Assembly (NCBI GenBank): GCA_027451455.1 | Contig: DAIDJI010000237.1 | Span: 1 to 7,925 of the forward strand | Direction: 5' to 3' | Origin: Planctomycetales bacterium | GTDB taxonomy: Bacteria > Planctomycetota > Planctomycetia > Isosphaerales > Isosphaeraceae | Length of the DNA stretch: 7,925 nucleotides | Translations under genes and position numbers: made by a program | The notes under the pieces: model-generated | What the model saw: the letters and a program-made list of their open reading frames with translations, nothing else | The model's database searches: none | Told to the model about the DNA's origin: nothing | Shown: in pieces, positions 6,399 through 7,925 of the stretch | How positions within the stretch are numbered: the first letter of the stretch is position 1 | Layout of the letters: each line of letters starts with the position of its first letter

Positions 6399-7925
<1,527 letters not shown>

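Overview
The window looks like a piece of a planctomycete chromosome, most likely from the Isosphaeraceae or a close relative. This is inferred from the high G+C coding sequence, the very large secreted alpha-2-macroglobulin-type protein, a secreted single-domain NIPSNAP protein, and a Ser/Thr kinase with the planctomycete-style DFN motif. I ran no database search, so the lineage is an inference.

Layout. From 1 to 4239 (+) lies the 3' part of a bacterial alpha-2-macroglobulin (A2M) gene whose start is outside the window. It is fused to a helical-repeat region and a C-terminal beta-sandwich/carboxypeptidase-regulatory-like segment, and its thioester motif is degenerate. A 112-bp gap carries a good sigma70-type promoter embedded in an operator-like inverted repeat. 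It drives a small secreted NIPSNAP-family protein (4352-4774, +). From 4773 to about 5061 there is an A/T-richer island made almost entirely of repeats: a 31-bp tandem duplication, CACGAA arrays in opposite orientations that form long inverted arms, a central hairpin, and about 2.7 copies of a 59-bp tandem repeat. An HD-GYP phosphodiesterase (5006-6217, -) converges on this island and takes its last 17 codons and stop codon from the repeat. A 181-bp divergent promoter region separates it from a Ser/Thr protein kinase gene (6399 to beyond 7925, +), whose N-terminal extension and full kinase domain are visible but whose C-terminus is cut off.

How the parts relate. The A2M and NIPSNAP proteins are probably exported, and NIPSNAP seems to have its own promoter. 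The HD-GYP and kinase genes are back to back and may share regulation, pairing presumptive cyclic-di-GMP turnover with protein phosphorylation. I found no defence system, CRISPR array, tRNA, rRNA or transposase gene. The most unusual parts are the repeat island that has invaded the ends of two convergent genes and the permuted, thioester-less A2M fusion.
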